Positions 16,021 to 24,728 of a stretch of 64,000 bases of DNA are shown here, in pieces. Numbering within the stretch: position 1 is the stretch's first letter; the number at the start of each line of letters is the position of its first letter. The notes under the pieces were generated by a model. The model was not told where the DNA came from. It did not search any database and saw nothing but the letters and a program-made list of their open reading frames with translations. Made by a program: the position numbers and the translations under genes. Where the stretch lies: the NCBI RefSeq assembly GCF_020329485.1, contig NZ_JAGKJI010000009.1:62001-126000 (forward strand), read 5' to 3'. The stretch is from Bradyrhizobium cenepequi. GTDB taxonomy: Bacteria > Pseudomonadota > Alphaproteobacteria > Rhizobiales > Xanthobacteraceae.

Positions 16021-16421
16021 TTCACGAGCGGCTTGGTGGCGAGCCCGACCTGGTTGAGGCCGATGCGGCCGAGCAGGTCGAGCACGTCCATCACGCTTTG
16101 GTACTGGGCCTGGGCGTCGCCGCGCAGCACCACGGGGAACTCCGGCGTCAGCGCCTTCTGCTGCACCAACCGCTGCTCCAGCTCGGGCAAGGTCACGGGG
16201 ATGGTGTCGAGGAAGATCTTGCCGTCGTTGGCGACCGTGATCGCCTTGGTGGTCTGCGTCGCCAGCGACGGCGCCGCCGAGGCCTTCGGCAGGTTGACCT
16301 TCTGGCCCTGCACCGTCGCCGTGGTCATGATGATGAAGATCACCAACAGCACATAGGCGAGGTCCAGCATCGGGGTGATGTTGATGTCGTCGTACGGCTT
16401 GGAGTCGCTCTGGATCTGCAT
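16017..16421 (-). CDS. exbD: ExbD-type proton channel subunit
   Basis: A 134-residue ExbD: short cytoplasmic tail, a single helix with the essential Asp in ITPMLDLAYVLLVIFIIMTT, then a periplasmic domain with VNLPKAS, the ITVANDGKIFL strand and a terminal MDVLDLLGRIGLNQVGLATK. Length is typical. It pairs with the ExbB upstream, whose stop lies 5 bases away, and overlaps the next gene by 4 bases. Confidence 0.9.
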   Translation of the reverse strand: MQIQSDSKPYDDINITPMLDLAYVLLVIFIIMTTATVQGQKVNLPKASAAPSLATQTTKAITVANDGKIFLDTIPVTLPELEQRLVQQKALTPEFPVVLRGDAQAQYQSVMDVLDLLGRIGLNQVGLATKPLVK

Positions 16422-16426
16422 CGCCG

Positions 16427-18463
16427 TTACTCCGCGGCCATGCGGTGCGCCGTCGGGTCCGGCCGGTCGGCGGAATAGAACTCCGCCATCTTGGTCACGA
16501 ACTCGTCGACGAAGACCTGGATGTCAGAGGTCAGATCCTTGATCTTGGAGATCAGGTAGTTGTAGCCGAACAGCGCCGGGATCGCGACGCCGAGGCCGGC
16601 CACGGTGGCGACCAGCGCCGCCGCGATGCCGGGCGCGATCGCATTGACGTTGACGTCGCCGGAGGCCGCGATCGCCGCAAAGGTGATCATGACGCCGACC
16701 ACGGTGCCGAGCAGGCCGAGGAACGGACCGCCGGAGATCGCAATGGTCAGCACCACCATCAGCCGGTTCAGCCGCTGGATCTCCTTGACCACGCCGCTGT
16801 CGAGCGCGGCGCGGATCGCCGCGATCGAGGCGCCGGACAGCACCGGTGCGGTGCCGCTGCGGAAGCGGTGGCGGATCTCGCCGGCCCCGATGTGGTAGAT
16901 CCGATACAGCGAGGAGGACTTCATCGCCTTGGCGTCGGCGGCCGAAAGCCGGCCGCCGAGGGTGGCGACCTCGGCATCCTCGCCGCGGTCGAGCATGGTG
17001 AGATCGTCGGCGACCTCGCGGAAGTGCGTCATGAACACCGCGTTGGCCTTGGCCTGGCGGTTCAGATAGCCGGCGCGGTCGACCATCACGACCCAGCTCA
17101 GCGCCGCCATGATCACGAGCACGCCGATCACGACCCAGCCGTCGAGCGTGACCGACTTCAGGATCACCGCGAAGTAGCCCGACAGCCAGCTTGCGGTCTC
17201 CTCATCGACGCTGAAGGAGATCAGCTTGGCGGTGTCGGGTCCCTGCCCGATCGCGGCGAATTTGATCAAGCCGGCCGGCCGCGCGATCTTCGCAATCTGC
17301 AGTTCGTCGACGTCACCGGCAAAGCCGGCCATCGCCGGCACCGCGGCGGGCGCCGGCGCCGCGGCAGCGGCATCGTCCGCCGCCGGGGCCGCCGTGCCGT
17401 CGCCGTCCGCAGCCGGCGCAGCAGGGGACTGCGCGGCTGCGGACGGGTCGGCCTGGGCGATCGGAGCTGCACTGGAGGTTGCAGCCGTGTCACCTCCGAT
17501 CAGGGCCACCGTGTTCAGCGCCGGCAACGACGCGGCGACCGACGCATAAGGATTGCCGTCGAGGACCAACGTCACCTGGCCGTTGTTTGCGATCATCGCC
17601 AGATGATGCCAGGTGCCGGGCGCGATCGGCGCACCGGCGCCGCTGCGCTGAGCCGTGCCGGCATTCGTCACCTCGACGAACGGCGCGCCATTGTCGAGCC
17701 CGATGACGAGGCCGTCGCCGGTCGCGCCATCGCGGCGGCTGTAGAGCGCCGCGTTCGGCTGCACGGCCGCCGGCCGGATCCACGCCGACCAGGTGAACGC
17801 GCCACCGGCGGGCTGGGTCAGCGACGGCGCGGCCGGCAGCGTCACCGGGTTTTGCCCGGTCAGCCGCACGCCATTACCGATGATCGCGCCCTCGGCCGGC
17901 TGGCCCACGCTCTGGGCATTGTTGGCCCACACCGACGAATCCAGCGACGGCGTGCCACGCTCGTTGAAGTGATAGACCAGCAGCGTATCGGGATCATAGG
18001 TCGCCTTGGCGTCGGCCGCGGCCACCGCCTTCTTGTTGCCGTAGTACAGCCAGACCTCAGCCTTGGCCCCCGGCTGCACGTTCGGCACCGCGACCCACAC
18101 CAGCGCTTCGCTGAGCAGGGAGTCGTATTTCTCGACGTGATACTTCAGCGGCGTCTTGTCGTCGCCGGCGACAAACCGCAGGTCGGAGCCGTCGTCCTTG
18201 GCCGACGCAAAGCGGAAATTGCCGGTGTGCAGCCGGATCAGCACCGGCGTGGTGCCGATCGGATCGGTGATGTTGGCCCCAGTGGCGCTGGCATCGATCG
18301 TGATCTTCTTGCGCAGCTGCCATTCGTCGTTCCACCAGGCCTGCGCCGGCGCGGACAGCGCCAGCGCGGCGACCCAGGCCAGCACCAGCGTGGCCGTCGC
18401 GTTCGCGACCGCCCGCCTCGCACCGCGGCGCACCGTGCGCATCTTGTCCCATCCCATCATCAT
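16427..18463 (-). CDS. exbB: ExbB/MotA-type channel subunit with DUF2341 and LamG-like periplasmic domains
   Basis: A 678-residue fusion. A signal peptide ends at QA-WW (~42). A DUF2341 domain (~43-145, WWNDEWQLRKKITID) and a LamG/concanavalin-like domain (~155-395, FTWSAWIRP..., GTWHHLAMIANNG) follow, split by an Ala/Pro/Asp low-complexity stretch (~328-378). A membrane helix at ~442-461 leads to an ExbB core with GGPFLGLLGTVVGVMITF and a final helix pair. The large extra part must lie in the periplasm because ExbB is N-out. DUF2341-ExbB fusions occur in TpsB loci (recalled). The ATG overlaps the fhaC stop (TGATG). Confidence 0.88.
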   Translation of the reverse strand: MMMGWDKMRTVRRGARRAVANATATLVLAWVAALALSAPAQAWWNDEWQLRKKITIDASATGANITDPIGTTPVLIRLHTGNFRFASAKDDGSDLRFVAGDDKTPLKYHVEKYDSLLSEALVWVAVPNVQPGAKAEVWLYYGNKKAVAAADAKATYDPDTLLVYHFNERGTPSLDSSVWANNAQSVGQPAEGAIIGNGVRLTGQNPVTLPAAPSLTQPAGGAFTWSAWIRPAAVQPNAALYSRRDGATGDGLVIGLDNGAPFVEVTNAGTAQRSGAGAPIAPGTWHHLAMIANNGQVTLVLDGNPYASVAASLPALNTVALIGGDTAATSSAAPIAQADPSAAAQSPAAPAADGDGTAAPAADDAAAAAPAPAAVPAMAGFAGDVDELQIAKIARPAGLIKFAAIGQGPDTAKLISFSVDEETASWLSGYFAVILKSVTLDGWVVIGVLVIMAALSWVVMVDRAGYLNRQAKANAVFMTHFREVADDLTMLDRGEDAEVATLGGRLSAADAKAMKSSSLYRIYHIGAGEIRHRFRSGTAPVLSGASIAAIRAALDSGVVKEIQRLNRLMVVLTIAISGGPFLGLLGTVVGVMITFAAIAASGDVNVNAIAPGIAAALVATVAGLGVAIPALFGYNYLISKIKDLTSDIQVFVDEFVTKMAEFYSADRPDPTAHRMAAE

Positions 18464-20211
18464 CAGAATTCACCCCAGATTCGAACGTTGAGGCGCGGAT
18501 CGCCCGCGCGGCTATAGGTTTGGCTGACCATCGGCACCGAGAGCGCGAACAGGCCGTTGAACGTGTTGAACACCCGAAAGCGGGTGCCGACGCCGTAGCT
18601 CCACAGATTGAATGTCGTCTGCTGTTCCGGCAGCGGCCGCTGGATGCGGACATGCGCGGCGTCGGCAAAGGCGAACAGGCGCCAGTCGTTGAAGGTCACA
18701 AACCGCGGCGCGCCCTGCCCGGTCTCGTCCTTCATCTCCTTCTGCAGCATGTCGCCGAGGTTCGGGCTGCGGATCTCCAGATTGCCGATCACGCCGTCAT
18801 CGCCGAGCACCTCGGATTCCAGATAGCCGCGCACGGTGTCGAGGCCGCCGGCGCTGAGCTGCTCGCTCGACACCAGCGGGCCGTCGGCGAGTTGCGCCTG
18901 CACCTTGCCCCAGAGCTGGAAGTTCTCCGGCAATTCCTGGGTGTGCGAGACGTCGACGTTGAAATGCGTGAAGCTCGGCGAGGCGTAATAGCGCTTGGCG
19001 TCGAACTCGGTCCAGTCGCTGCCGAACGGACGCAGACTGTAGGTGATCCCGGCGTTGAACTGGGTGAGGAACGCCTCGTTCTGGAACGTGGCGCCGTAGC
19101 TGGCGACCACCGGATAATAGGTCACCGGGGAGGCGAAGCTGTCGGTGCCCAGCGCCACGGTCTGGTCGAAGTGCTTGTAGTCCACCCCGACCGACAGCGT
19201 CTGGAAGAAGTTCTCGCGGCCCGGCAGCGTCATCACCGCGCGCCCGCCGACGATCTCGCCGGGGCCGACGATGTTGGTGCCGCCAACGGTGGCGACGTCG
19301 CTGCTCGACTTCACCGCGTAGACCAACAGGCTCAGCCAGTCGAGGTCGGGAATCCGCGCCAGGTACGAGCCCGAGAACACCTGCGCGTCGCTGGGCCGCT
19401 GCGGCGCCACCTGGTAGGTGAAGCTGAAGGAATGCCCGAGCTGCCACAGATTGTCATAGTGCACGGTGGCGCTGAGGCGGGGTTGCGTCGTGTTCGGCGA
19501 GTTGCGGTTGTTGACCTCGACGGTGCCGTGCAGCGGCGGCTTGTCCTCGACGTTGAGATCGACGTCGACGGTGCCCGGCGTGACGCCGGCCCGCAGCGCC
19601 GGCGTCACGCGCCGGTCCGGCCACTGGTTGAGCGCGACGATGTCCTTGGTGACATCGTTGAAGTTCGGCACCGTGCCCTCTTGCAGCGATGCTGCCTTGT
19701 CCTTGATCCGGTCGATGTCGAAGTAGCGCGAATTCTTTACCCGCAGCCGCCCGACCTTCATCTCCGTCACCTTGAGGATGACTACCCCGCGCAGCGCATT
19801 CTGCGTCGGCACCGACACGCTGACGGTCTGATAGCCCTTGTCGCGATAGGCCTTCTCCAGCGCCGCCCGCGCCTTCTCGACATCGTCGGCGCTCTTGTTC
19901 GGACCAAGGAAGGGGTAGATCGCTTCCTCGATCTCGATCTGCGGCAGCTTGTCGGCGCCCTGGATCGCGAAGTCGTCGATGTCGAAGCGTTGCGCAGGAG
20001 CAGAATTCTGCGGCGCCGCGCCGGCTGGCGCAGGCGTATCCGCCGTGGACGCATTCGCGGGCTGCTGCGCGCTTTGCGGCGCGGCACCCGCCTCACTCCA
20101 CGTCAGCACACACAGACCACCGGCGATCACCGACAGGACAGGTCGCAGGCCGAGCAACACCGTTCGGGCGGACGCAGGTCCGCCGCGCTTGTAACCAGTC
20201 TCAGATTGCAC
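18463..20211 (-). CDS. FhaC/ShlB-type two-partner secretion transporter (TpsB)
   Basis: A TpsB protein of the Omp85 superfamily that should move a TpsA passenger across the outer membrane. An N-terminal signal segment is followed by an Ala/Pro linker, two POTRA-like domains (~70-230, with FDIDDFAIQGADKLPQIEIEEA and ALRGVVILKVTE) and a 16-strand barrel ending RLNVRIWGEF with a C-terminal Phe. The conserved TpsB motif SAGGLDTVRGYLESE is present. GTG 20211 is favoured because AGGAG lies 14 bases upstream; an upstream GTG at 20250 has no ribosome site. No TpsA gene is adjacent. Confidence 0.88.
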   Translation of the reverse strand: MQSETGYKRGGPASARTVLLGLRPVLSVIAGGLCVLTWSEAGAAPQSAQQPANASTADTPAPAGAAPQNSAPAQRFDIDDFAIQGADKLPQIEIEEAIYPFLGPNKSADDVEKARAALEKAYRDKGYQTVSVSVPTQNALRGVVILKVTEMKVGRLRVKNSRYFDIDRIKDKAASLQEGTVPNFNDVTKDIVALNQWPDRRVTPALRAGVTPGTVDVDLNVEDKPPLHGTVEVNNRNSPNTTQPRLSATVHYDNLWQLGHSFSFTYQVAPQRPSDAQVFSGSYLARIPDLDWLSLLVYAVKSSSDVATVGGTNIVGPGEIVGGRAVMTLPGRENFFQTLSVGVDYKHFDQTVALGTDSFASPVTYYPVVASYGATFQNEAFLTQFNAGITYSLRPFGSDWTEFDAKRYYASPSFTHFNVDVSHTQELPENFQLWGKVQAQLADGPLVSSEQLSAGGLDTVRGYLESEVLGDDGVIGNLEIRSPNLGDMLQKEMKDETGQGAPRFVTFNDWRLFAFADAAHVRIQRPLPEQQTTFNLWSYGVGTRFRVFNTFNGLFALSVPMVSQTYSRAGDPRLNVRIWGEF

Positions 20212-20442
20212 GGGTGCTCGCTCGTCTCCTGGGCACGCACATGACGGCACGGCGGAATGCCGCGCTCATGGTGCCTCACTTCAACAGACGATCGAGCCGG
20301 AACGAGACTGAATCAAAGTCTTAAGAAATTTTTGCGTCCACGCGATTCGCTGAAGGCGCGTGCGATCCCGCAGCTCACCAGGGGAGTGCGCGGCGCGGAT
20401 TATGCGGTATCTGCTTCCCGGCATCGTCCGGCGGTCATGCCG

Positions 20443-20928
20443 CTACTTGAGATTCAGCAACAGGCGCAGACGCAGGGGCTGCAGCATTTCCGGCGGCGGC
20501 GCCTCCCCGACGTTGCCCCGCGTGAGGATCTTCCGCAGATCAGCGTCGGCCTGTGCATTGTTGAGCGGGGGGAAGGTCACCTTCTCGACCGTGCCGTCAG
20601 GATTCAGCCAGGCGCGCACCTCGAGCATCTGCGGCGGTCCGTCCTCTTTTCCCCGGTTTTCGCGAAGATAGGCCCGGAAACGATTGCACACCTCGTCATC
20701 CGCTCCCATCCAGTCTTCAAACCGATACCTGACCAGCTTGGCGAATTGAGTCCAATGCGGCGGCGCCTTGCTTGCCTCGCGATAGTCTTGCGACGGCGCC
20801 GGCGTGGAAAGCGCCACCGAAAACGTCACCACAATCGCCGTCGCCGCAACGCAACCGGCTATCCTTGATACGAGCCGACGCCGCGAACGTGCCGGGAACG
20901 GATGCGATTGGGAACTCTTCCGCCACAT
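20443..20928 (-). CDS. Membrane-anchored or exported protein with TonB-C-terminal-like domain
   Basis: A 161-residue protein, ATG 20928 with GAGG 7 bases upstream. A basic N-terminus precedes one hydrophobic segment (IAGCVAATAIVVTFSVAL), a signal or anchor. Residues ~55-161 repeat the pattern of the 9326 protein: WTQFAKLVRYRF, LEVRAWLNPDGTVEKVTF and the end MLQPLRLRLLLNLK. It has no Pro linker. It starts 10 bases after the protease stop and lies upstream of fhaC. Probably a partner-binding protein of the same TonB-like class. Confidence 0.62.
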   Translation of the reverse strand: MWRKSSQSHPFPARSRRRLVSRIAGCVAATAIVVTFSVALSTPAPSQDYREASKAPPHWTQFAKLVRYRFEDWMGADDEVCNRFRAYLRENRGKEDGPPQMLEVRAWLNPDGTVEKVTFPPLNNAQADADLRKILTRGNVGEAPPPEMLQPLRLRLLLNLK

Positions 20929-20938
20929 GCGTCTCGCC

Positions 20939-21745
20939 TCAATTCTGCAAACACGTGACCCGCGCCGAGATCGAGGCCGCCCGGCTGGCTCGCGAGGTCG
21001 TGGCGACGATCTGGGATCGGTCATCTTCCGCGACACGAACCCCCTTGGAGGCGAGAAAACTCTTGGCGTCCCCTGCCCCCACCGCGACCACACGGCTCGA
21101 TCCGGTCCTGCGGCTTATGATCCCTTGTACCAGGCCACGACTGTCCAGTACCGGCGCACCGCTGGCGCCGAAGGTGACATCCGTATCTATCTGCAGCGCG
21201 CCCGACTGGCTGCCTGGGCTTCCCGCGACGGTCGCGTTTGCAAACATGCCGCGGTTGGTCGCCAGCTTGTCGTAAGCGGAGGCAAACACCATGTCGTTGG
21301 TGCTCACGCCGACCGTGCTCGGGAAAACCGCGGCCAGCCCCAGGGTCTTCGTCACCTTGATCAGCGCAATATCCGTACTGGGCGACAGAGCCACCACCTG
21401 CGCCGCCAGGGCCCGGCCTTCCTTGAAGACAATGAGCCGCGAGCAATCTTCCGCCGCGTGACGGGCGGTCAGCATATGGCCCTTGTCGTCGACAAAAAAG
21501 CCGGTGCCGGTTTTTTGGCGGTTAGGCACCGTAGGCTCCTGCGTGCGCGCCAGTGGCGAAACCTCGGACCGCTGCTGATTCGGCGCGAACTGCCCAACCG
21601 CCGCCCAGCCGATGTCGTGGGCCTCGGCGCGCCAGGCTGCCGAAATTGTCAGCCCCAGCAATCCGAAACCGACCGCAATTCCTTGGATGACGGTGGCCAA
21701 CCTGCGACACCGGCGCACGCCATCCGCATGTCGCGACTTGATCAT
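20939..21745 (-). CDS. Trypsin-like serine protease (exported or anchored)
   Basis: A 268-residue S1-type protease without PDZ domains. An N-terminal hydrophobic segment (ATVIQGIAVGFGLLGLTISAAW) precedes a catalytic domain with His in LTARHAAED, Asp in STDIALIK and Ser in FGASGAPVLDS. All three active residues are in the expected order. It lies directly downstream of fecR and upstream of a TonB-like gene. In such a locus it could process an exported protein or take part in FecR proteolysis; both are inference. Confidence 0.8.
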   Translation of the reverse strand: MIKSRHADGVRRCRRLATVIQGIAVGFGLLGLTISAAWRAEAHDIGWAAVGQFAPNQQRSEVSPLARTQEPTVPNRQKTGTGFFVDDKGHMLTARHAAEDCSRLIVFKEGRALAAQVVALSPSTDIALIKVTKTLGLAAVFPSTVGVSTNDMVFASAYDKLATNRGMFANATVAGSPGSQSGALQIDTDVTFGASGAPVLDSRGLVQGIISRRTGSSRVVAVGAGDAKSFLASKGVRVAEDDRSQIVATTSRASRAASISARVTCLQN

Positions 21746-21829
21746 TGAATCCCTATTGCCCTGCAGTTTATCTGGCAGACCCGCTCTGTCGAACGTTTGT
21801 CGCAGGGGATATGCAGCCCGTTCAAAACG

Positions 21830-22834
21830 CTAGCTCAGCAATACGATGCCTCCGGGCAGCGACCGTGCCGTCGCGCCGAACAGGCCGTGGGCCTGAGCGA
21901 TGAAGTCGTCCAGGTGATCGAGATGGAACGTGCCGGAAATCATGCGGCGGCCGAGTTGCTCGTCCATAATGACAATCCGGCCCGGCCGGTAGCGGTTGAT
22001 CTCTTCGACCAGCCGCCCGACCGGCCAGTCGCGGACGATGAGAAGTCCCTTTCGCCAGGCGTTCGCCTGCTCGATATCCGCGTGCGATGCGGGCCCCAGC
22101 CCCGTCTCCGCCGAATAGGATATCTGCTGCTCCCCCGACATGGCGACGCGTTGTCCTCTCCATTCGATTTCGACAGCGCCTTCAATACACGACACCGAGA
22201 CAACACGATCGAGACATTTCACATTGAAACTGGCGCGACGTGTCGTGACACGGCCCCCGCCGGCATCAATGACAAGTGGCACGGGCGCATCGCGCTCGGC
22301 CTGGACGGCAGCCTCGCCCGAAATCAGTTCGATGCGCGGCGTCCCCTGCTCAGATCGTATGGCGATGCTCGTCTGGGTATTGAGCGTCAGCGTGACATTA
22401 TCGGACAAGGCAATGTTGCGCCGCTCGCCCTTGGTCGTCCGATAGTCCGCCGAGAGTTCTTCGAACGACGGCCAAAGCCCCATCGGCGGACGGACGACCA
22501 AATATCCGCCGGCCACGGATGCGGCAGCCATTGCGCCCCCGATCAGCGCCCGACGGCTGAGCCTGTCGCGCGCGCCAGGTGGTGTCCTGCGTTCGACATT
22601 CATAAGCTCCGATTCGCTCGCGAGCTTGCGCGTGGCCTCGCCGAAAGTCCGCCACAGCCTCACGGCATCGCGGAAGGCGGCCTCGTGTTCGGCGCTGCGC
22701 TGCCGCCAAAGTGCCAAAGCAGCAGCATCTTCCGATGTCGCCTCGCCCGAGTGCAGGCGAATGACCCACGCAAGCGCTTGCCGCAACAGCGGATCCAGCC
22801 CGGAAGGAATATCGTCGCCTGCGGTCAAGGCCAA
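21830..22834 (-). CDS. fecR: FecR-family anti-sigma factor
   Basis: A 334-residue protein with a DUF4880-like cytoplasmic domain (~10-60, LAWVIRLHSGEATSEDAAALALWR), one membrane helix preceded by SRRALIGG (~88-108), a FecR beta domain (~125-215, NIALSDNVTLTLNTQTSI) and a DUF4974-like C-terminal domain (~245-330). It should hold the ECF sigma encoded upstream and release it on an outer-membrane signal passed by an STN domain. The best start is TTG 22834; the first in-frame ATG is far downstream. GGAGA lies ~14 bases before it. Confidence 0.85.
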   Translation of the reverse strand: MALTAGDDIPSGLDPLLRQALAWVIRLHSGEATSEDAAALALWRQRSAEHEAAFRDAVRLWRTFGEATRKLASESELMNVERRTPPGARDRLSRRALIGGAMAAASVAGGYLVVRPPMGLWPSFEELSADYRTTKGERRNIALSDNVTLTLNTQTSIAIRSEQGTPRIELISGEAAVQAERDAPVPLVIDAGGGRVTTRRASFNVKCLDRVVSVSCIEGAVEIEWRGQRVAMSGEQQISYSAETGLGPASHADIEQANAWRKGLLIVRDWPVGRLVEEINRYRPGRIVIMDEQLGRRMISGTFHLDHLDDFIAQAHGLFGATARSLPGGIVLLS

Positions 22835-22948
22835 TCGCTCTTTGTTGTCTCTCCCGCCGAATGACTCCGGCGTACCGAAAATACCGCGCCCTCTTGCTCT
22901 ATAGACGATTGACGCAAAGGAAGACTGAATCGAAAATGCAAGCTATCC

Positions 22949-22982
22949 GCACTTTCAAGCACTTTGTCGCTATGGAAAGTGC
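22949..22982. repeat. Inverted repeat between sigma and fecR genes
   Basis: GCACTTTC (22949-22956) and GAAAGTGC (22975-22982) form an 8-base perfect stem with an 18-base loop. It lies in the 258-base gap between the ECF sigma stop and fecR. Related TTTGAAAG...CACTTTCCAT sequence occurs around 24896-24920 upstream of the STN gene. It could be a hairpin in the transcript or a binding site. Function not known. Confidence 0.35.
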
Positions 22983-23092
22983 ATCTTTCAAAATTTTTCT
23001 TGAGGAATCCCCGCTCCTGCGAGCACTCAAGCGCGTGCGTCGGGAAATGATCCCAGACGGCCTGACAAACACGTCCGCTACCGAGACGCAAG

Positions 23093-23644
23093 CTACTCGC
23101 CGGACTTCTGCTTTGGACGCGGCCCGAGGCGGCGGAGAACGCTGCGGCCGAGCCGGCGGCTGAGATGCTCCATGGCATGCTGCAGGTCGAAATCGACCGT
23201 ACGCACATTGATGCCAAACCGAGCGGCGATCTCGCGATGGGGGAGATGGTCAAGATGGGCTGCCACGAACACATCGCGCCGGCGAGCGGGCAATTCTGCG
23301 AGCGCCTTCTGAAACTCCATCAGTTCGATACGTGCTTCCGTGACCATCGCCGGGTCCGGACGGTCGTCCGGGACGTCCATGATATCAGCGATTTCCGCAG
23401 AGTTCAGCAAGTGCCGATCGCTCTTGCGCCGATCCTTGGCGACGTTCAGCGCGGTGCGAAAGAGATAGTCGATGGGGCTCTGAATCGGCACCGCATCCGA
23501 CACACGATCGACCCGCATAAACGCTTCGTGCAGCGCCTCGCGTGCGAAATCCGACGAGCCAAGGCAACGCGTCAGGCGTTTGGCCAAGCCCTCGTAATCA
23601 GCTGCGACTGTTTCTCGCAGAGATTTACTGTTGGAATCAGACAC
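23093..23644 (-). CDS. FecI-like ECF sigma factor
   Basis: A 183-residue ECF sigma factor. Region 2 is seen as DFAREALHEAFMRVDRV and SPIDYLFRTALNVAKDRRKS; region 4 as LAELPARRRDVFVAAHLDHLPHREIAARFGI with a helix-turn-helix. It starts with GTG 23644. The order STN gene, sigma, FecR matches cell-surface-signalling triads such as vreA-vreI-vreR (recalled). It probably drives the downstream export operon; no promoter match was established. Confidence 0.85.
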   Translation of the reverse strand: MSDSNSKSLRETVAADYEGLAKRLTRCLGSSDFAREALHEAFMRVDRVSDAVPIQSPIDYLFRTALNVAKDRRKSDRHLLNSAEIADIMDVPDDRPDPAMVTEARIELMEFQKALAELPARRRDVFVAAHLDHLPHREIAARFGINVRTVDFDLQHAMEHLSRRLGRSVLRRLGPRPKQKSGE

Positions 23645-23928
23645 TTACCAGCCCCGCAACGCCCACGTCCTGCGGTTTCGCAGACCCGTGGTCATTCCCA
23701 CTATTTTCCCTATCGACCGAGGATGACACTCGCGTGACGGATCGTAGTCACTTGCAAGCTGGTCCGCGATTGCGACAATCGAGCACTACGGGCGCGAGAA
23801 TATTGAGGTACCGCGGCCATTTCGCCCGAGGGCAACATCTGAGCGCCTCGAGAATCGCTTAATCGCTACGGCATCGAGTAAGGTGTCGCCGGAGCTTGAG
23901 GCAACCCTTTATATTTTGTCGACTGGAT

Positions 23929-24690
23929 TTAGAGCGCATGAATCGAGATCATGAAGCGGATCGGCAGCGGCATGTTGGGCGGCGCCTGCTGGCTCAACAC
24001 CAGACCGCGCAAAGCCTCGGTTATCGAACTATCCCGATCAACGTCGCCTGTCGATCCGTCGAGCTCGGCTCTATCAACGGTTCGGGAGGACGGCGTCACC
24101 CATAGCTTGACCCCGACCCGATATTCACCGCGCCTATTCCGCCCGCCCTTGAGCGCCTTCTGAATGTCAGATTGGACGAGGCCGATATACTCACCGAGAT
24201 TGCGATCGGAAGCATCGCTTGTGCCGCGCACACGCAGCGTTCCAAGCGTGATGTCCGCGGAGCCCGGAGGATGGATGGGCGGCTCGTCGGGATCCGGCGC
24301 AGAGGCCGGCGCGAGCGTCACGGCGTTGGTTCGGCTATAGCGAACTCTCAGGTCCGTATCGGCCAACAGCATCAATAGCGCCGCCTGCGGCGTGTACTCG
24401 CCGTTGACCGACTGCGAACGGAGATCGGCCGCCGAGGTCGTCTCGAACATCACCTGGACGCCGGCCTGCTGGCTGTACGCCTGCAAGGCGTCGATCAGCG
24501 GCTGTGCCGGGATGTTAAACGTCATGAGACCAATCGGCGGCTTCCGCTCGTTTCCGGATGCGACGGTAACCCCCACCAGAATGACAAGTACGGCCGCGAT
24601 CTTCGCCAAAGACCAGACGCCGAGGCGGCGCAAGCGCATCCTTTGCCGGACTTGCACACGGGACGAAGCGATTTGGCCAATACGTACCAT
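23929..24690 (-). CDS. STN-domain protein fused to a TonB-C-terminal-like domain (VreA-like)
   Basis: From ATG 24690 the protein is 253 residues: cytoplasmic basic start, one membrane helix (~26-45, LAKIAAVLVILVGVTVAS), an STN domain (~55-125, FNIPAQPLIDALQAYSQQAGVQV and LLMLLADTDLRVRYS) and, after a Pro/Asp linker, a TonB-like C-terminal domain (~165-253, VGVKLWVTPSSR..., MPLPIRFMISI). STN domains pass signals to FecR; here there is no beta-barrel. An in-frame ATG at 24750 would add 20 residues. I prefer 24690 because it overlaps the stop of a short leader frame with a strong ribosome site. Confidence 0.78.
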   Translation of the reverse strand: MVRIGQIASSRVQVRQRMRLRRLGVWSLAKIAAVLVILVGVTVASGNERKPPIGLMTFNIPAQPLIDALQAYSQQAGVQVMFETTSAADLRSQSVNGEYTPQAALLMLLADTDLRVRYSRTNAVTLAPASAPDPDEPPIHPPGSADITLGTLRVRGTSDASDRNLGEYIGLVQSDIQKALKGGRNRRGEYRVGVKLWVTPSSRTVDRAELDGSTGDVDRDSSITEALRGLVLSQQAPPNMPLPIRFMISIHAL

Positions 24691-24728
24691 CAATGACAAC
24701 TGAGCCGTCTCATCGGCTGCTTCCACAT
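24690..24728 (-). CDS. Possible 12-residue leader peptide upstream of the STN gene
   Basis: AGGAAGG followed closely by ATG 24728 opens a 12-codon frame (MWKQPMRRLSCH) whose TGA shares its last base with the STN ATG at 24690 (TGATG). This is the layout of translational coupling. It is only real if the STN protein starts at 24690 rather than 24750. Speculative, but the ribosome site is better than that of either STN start. Confidence 0.25.
   Translation of the reverse strand: MWKQPMRRLSCH

Noticed and set aside
16445..18517. Long plus-strand frame of 690 codons opposite exbB
   Set aside because: Composition is Arg/Asp/His/Gly-rich as expected for an antisense frame of a GC-rich gene; the minus-strand ExbB is clear.
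18520..20244. Long plus-strand frame opposite the FhaC-like gene
   Set aside because: Same shadow effect; no motif, and the minus strand has a TpsB signature.
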